From NCBI GenBank assembly GCA_947626205.1, contig CANQRO010000020.1:1-18373 (forward strand): a DNA stretch of 18,373 nt, in the 5' to 3' direction. This document shows, in pieces, positions 16,397 through 18,373 of the stretch. The notes under the pieces are model-generated. The model did no database searches and had not been told where the DNA came from. It saw only the letters and a program-made list of their open reading frames with translations. Each line of letters starts with the position of its first letter. The first letter of the stretch is position 1. This DNA comes from an uncultured Clostridia bacterium. Its GTDB lineage: Bacteria; Bacillota; Clostridia; TANB77; CAG-508. A program made the position numbers and the translations under genes.

Positions 16397-16748
16397 TATT
16401 TTTTTCTTCTACTTTTTCTATTGCTAGATTAATGATATCTGAAGGAACGGTCAATGTTTTTCCTGACTCTGATAGCACATAAGTGTTTTTCAAATTATTT
16501 ATTCTTTCTTTATTACCACATATATTTGCAATATAATTTGCTAGATTTTCATTATATTCTTCTCCTTCCAAATTTTCCACTTCTAGTAAATGCTTAGCCG
16601 CAAGAATACCGTTTACTATATTATACATTTCGTCATCATTGCTATCAATTGTAAGTGTTTCAGCATATATAATACTTTCACTTACAAACATAATAGTAAG
16701 CATGAATATAATAGTTAAAACAATTTTAAACAATTTGTTTTTCTTCAT
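16299..16748 (-). CDS. N-terminal extracytoplasmic domain of a frameshifted pilin-fusion gene
   Basis: A signal peptide (about 1-29, ending IIYAE) leads into a domain of about 80 residues and then a Ser/Asn/Glu linker; the frame stops after GFGRNYK. The domain shares the pattern YNENLANYIANI with YSGYLANYYNNI of the 386-residue neighbour, followed in both by a Val-rich strand and a helix, so the two are paralogues. In the neighbour this domain is followed by a pilin module; here that module is present in the +1 frame (15971-16396). The ATG at 16748 has AAAGGAG upstream and lies 27 bases after the preceding gene, so it is in the same transcript. As written, the product would be a soluble secreted protein. 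Confidence 0.75.
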   Translation of the reverse strand: MKKNKLFKIVLTIIFMLTIMFVSESIIYAETLTIDSNDDEMYNIVNGILAAKHLLEVENLEGEEYNENLANYIANICGNKERINNLKNTYVLSESGKTLTVPSDIINLAIEKVEEKNNAEQANTNSDNTSESGNITSEPNKEGFGRNYK

Positions 16749-16775
16749 TTCAATCTCCTTTTAATATTTTTATCA

Positions 16776-17936
16776 TTAAATATTATTAAGTAATAAAATT
16801 ATTAATTTCCAAATTATGAATGATCCAAATATTACAACACATCCTACAATATATGGAATTAACATTTCTTTTACTTTGGCTTTTTCTTCAACTGATGATA
16901 CCATAAATTTTCCGCCTAAATACATCCCTATTGCTACTGATAAAAATATACCTATAGAAAACAATATATTATATAAGGTATTAGATGCTTTAATTACATT
17001 TGTTCCATTTAATGTACTTTCACTTGACGAACCAGCTGAAAGGAATGAGTTTGCTTCACTAAGAACTTCATCAAGTGTGTGTTCTGCACTTCCACCAGAT
17101 ATACCTAATCCACCAGATTGTGTATAATCTTTCGATCCATATTCCTGTGAAATAGCCTCTTCATAAGGTTTAGAATCTTCATAACTTTTATATATATTAT
17201 ATTCTCTTTGTAAATCGTTTAATAATTCATCTCTCGTTTTACCATTTTCCATGTAGCTACTTGGCATATTTCTTAATGTATTAATTTTTAAATTTAATTC
17301 TTTAGTTTTACGTTGTAACTCTTCTAAAGTCATATTACTAGCTTGCTGTTCTATTTGTTTTTTTGTATCTGATTCTTGATAGATATATTCATCATATAAT
17401 TTTTTTCTATATTCATTTTTAGCTTCACTTTTTTCATCATACTGTATAGTTTGTTCTCTTTGATTTTTTAGTGCCTCTTCGTAATCTGCTCTACTTGAGT
17501 TTTGAAGTACCCAATTTTCTACGTCTTTTTTTATCTCATTCTTTTCTGTATCTGTTAAGTTACTATTTGTTGTATCTTGTGGTGGTAATGCTTCTAACTT
17601 AAGTGTAGTAATAAGATAGTCCCATACCTTTTCATCAATTTCTACTTCTACTGTCTCTTGATCTGAAGATAATTTTTGCCCCCATATACTTTTAAAAGCT
17701 GTGCTTGTTCGAATTATATTATTATAATAATTTGCTAAATATCCTGAATATGTATTATTACCTTCTTCTTCAGCTTGCCTTGCTTCTGCTTTAATCCTTT
17801 CAATTACTTCTTCAACATTATCCATATTAATTATACGTGTTGTAGTTATAGCATTACTATAACTTGGTAGTATAATCAATACTAACATGGCAATTAAGAT
17901 TATTTTAAATACATTATTTTTCATTATTTTTTTCAT
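16776..17936 (-). CDS. large pilin-like protein with extracellular helical domain fused to a VirB2-type module
   Basis: The product has 386 residues. A signal peptide (about 1-29, SYSNA) is followed by the ~80-residue domain shared with the next gene (LANY at 67-70). A long, highly charged, helical and coiled-coil-prone region runs from about 120 to 260, then a Gly/Ser linker at about 270-310. The C-terminal two-helix module (about 322-345 and 360-383) carries the loop KFMVSSVEEKAKVKEMLIPY. The last part matches the minimal pilin at 15363-15740, so the protein should sit in the membrane or the assembled pilus with its N-terminal region outside. Ordinary VirB2 proteins are about 100-130 residues. 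A role as minor or tip pilin, or surface adhesin, is inference. It is the first gene of the locus, with a near-consensus promoter and a GAGGG ribosome-binding site. Confidence 0.82.
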   Translation of the reverse strand: MKKIMKNNVFKIILIAMLVLIILPSYSNAITTTRIINMDNVEEVIERIKAEARQAEEEGNNTYSGYLANYYNNIIRTSTAFKSIWGQKLSSDQETVEVEIDEKVWDYLITTLKLEALPPQDTTNSNLTDTEKNEIKKDVENWVLQNSSRADYEEALKNQREQTIQYDEKSEAKNEYRKKLYDEYIYQESDTKKQIEQQASNMTLEELQRKTKELNLKINTLRNMPSSYMENGKTRDELLNDLQREYNIYKSYEDSKPYEEAISQEYGSKDYTQSGGLGISGGSAEHTLDEVLSEANSFLSAGSSSESTLNGTNVIKASNTLYNILFSIGIFLSVAIGMYLGGKFMVSSVEEKAKVKEMLIPYIVGCVVIFGSFIIWKLIILLLNNI

Positions 17937-17969
17937 TTTTCCCTCTTCTATATATATACTTCTTTTTCC

Positions 17970-17998
17970 ATTATACTTTATTTTATTTGATTTCTCAA
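17970..17998 (-). promoter_or_regulatory. promoter of the pilin block
   Basis: TTGAGA (17993-17998), a 17-base spacer and TATAAT (17970-17975) on the minus strand, close to the sigma-A consensus. The predicted start near 17963 gives a short leader of about 27 bases containing GAGGG before the ATG at 17936. Confidence 0.75.
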
Positions 17999-18057
17999 TG
18001 GGTAATTTCTATTTTTTTCCCTTTTTCAATAAAATGTCATATTTTTGTAATATTTGT

Positions 18058-18103
18058 AAAATATAAAAGGTTATACTTTAACTGCATTAACCTTTTATAT
18101 TTT
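18058..18103 (-). terminator. hairpin terminator of the Rpn-like gene
   Basis: A perfect 16-bp inverted repeat (18058-18073 and 18088-18103) around a 14-base loop, starting 10 bases after the stop codon of the gene to its right. It separates that gene from the secretion locus. The stem is AT-rich and the trailing T tract short, so efficiency is uncertain. Confidence 0.65.
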
Positions 18104-18113
18104 ATACTTATAA

Positions 18114-18373
18114 TTATAACTTTTGTTTTATTATCTTTAATTCATCTGCTGATATTCTAGAAATTTTTCTAACCTGTTTATCACTAATTCCATTTTTAAT
18201 CATATCCTTAATCATTTGTTGTTTTGCTTGTTTTCTGCCTTCTTTTAATCCTTGCTTCATTCCTTGTCTCATTCCCTGTTTCATTCCCTGTTTCATTCCT
18301 TGTTTCATTCCTTCTGTCTTTCCGTCTCTTAATCCATTCTCTCTTGCATTTTCATATTCTCGTATTACCATCT
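18114..18373 (-). CDS. C-terminal fragment of an Rpn/PD-(D/E)XK nuclease-type protein
   Basis: Only the last ~86 codons are in the window; the gene continues past the right edge, so the ATG near 18371 is probably internal. The piece consists of a charged helix, five four-residue repeats (GMKQ, once GMRQ), two degenerate units (GLKE, GRKQ), and a C-terminal helical unit with GISDKQVRKISRISADELKI. This tail is characteristic of the Rpn family of recombination-promoting nucleases (also annotated as PD-(D/E)XK transposase-like), where charged repeats precede a short helix-turn-helix-like end. The catalytic domain is not visible, so the assignment rests on the tail alone. It marks a possible boundary of the secretion locus. 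Confidence 0.65.
   Translation of the reverse strand, partial: MVIREYENARENGLRDGKTEGMKQGMKQGMKQGMRQGMKQGLKEGRKQAKQQMIKDMIKNGISDKQVRKISRISADELKIIKQKL
18252..18311. repeat. 12-bp coding tandem repeat, five copies
   Basis: Five consecutive units of the type GGAATGAAACAR (minus strand) encode GMKQ/GMRQ; two further diverged units follow to about 18228. Unit length is a multiple of three, so gain or loss of a copy would keep the frame and only lengthen or shorten the charged linker. Confidence 0.85.

Noticed and set aside
18252..18311. CRISPR array
   Set aside because: The units are 12-bp contiguous coding repeats without spacers, read in frame as GMKQ.

Overview
The window is very AT-rich, and its promoters, Shine-Dalgarno sites and protein families fit a low-GC Gram-positive bacterium, most likely an uncultured gut-type Clostridia or related Firmicutes (inference; there is no rRNA or tRNA to confirm it). 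Every gene I can support is on the minus strand, so transcription runs from the right end of the window to the left.

Layout in transcription order. At the right edge is the 3' end of an Rpn/PD-(D/E)XK nuclease-type gene with GMKQ repeats (18373-18114), followed by a hairpin terminator. A promoter at about 17970-17998 then starts a block of three pilin-like genes, each ending in the same two-helix VirB2/TrbC-like module. The first (17936-16776) and second (16748-15971) also share an N-terminal extracytoplasmic domain, and the second is broken by a one-base frame change. The third (15740-15363) is a minimal pilin with its own promoter. A 317-bp gap packed with hairpins follows (15046-15362). 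It holds a perfect 30-bp palindromic terminator, a second long hairpin, two small GCTTCGC hairpins and an 18-bp inverted repeat overlapping a promoter.

The machine operon follows: a PrgI-like membrane protein, a TraC-like membrane-anchored protein, the VirB4 ATPase, a VirB6/TrbL-like channel protein (split in two by a 43-bp tandem duplication), a small VirB8-like protein, a membrane-anchored two-domain peptidoglycan hydrolase (VirB1 role), a larger VirB8-like protein, and a soluble protein of unknown function. The order PrgI/TcpE - VirB4 - VirB6 - hydrolase - VirB8 matches the core of Gram-positive (Tn916/pCW3-type) conjugation modules. The operon ends in a hairpin that also contains the ribosome-binding site of the next gene, a D-Ala-D-Ala carboxypeptidase. 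The window closes with the 5' part of an acyl-CoA synthetase-like gene.

Together the genes would build a type IV secretion apparatus. VirB4 supplies energy, VirB6, PrgI and the VirB8-like proteins form the membrane channel, the hydrolase opens the cell wall, and the pilin-like proteins form the surface part. No coupling protein (VirD4/TcpA), relaxase, integrase or oriT is visible here, so DNA transfer cannot be assumed. The main points of interest are the two frame breaks in the secretion genes (one a 43-bp tandem repeat that could switch copy number), the pilin modules fused to a shared extracellular domain, and the hairpin-based control regions.
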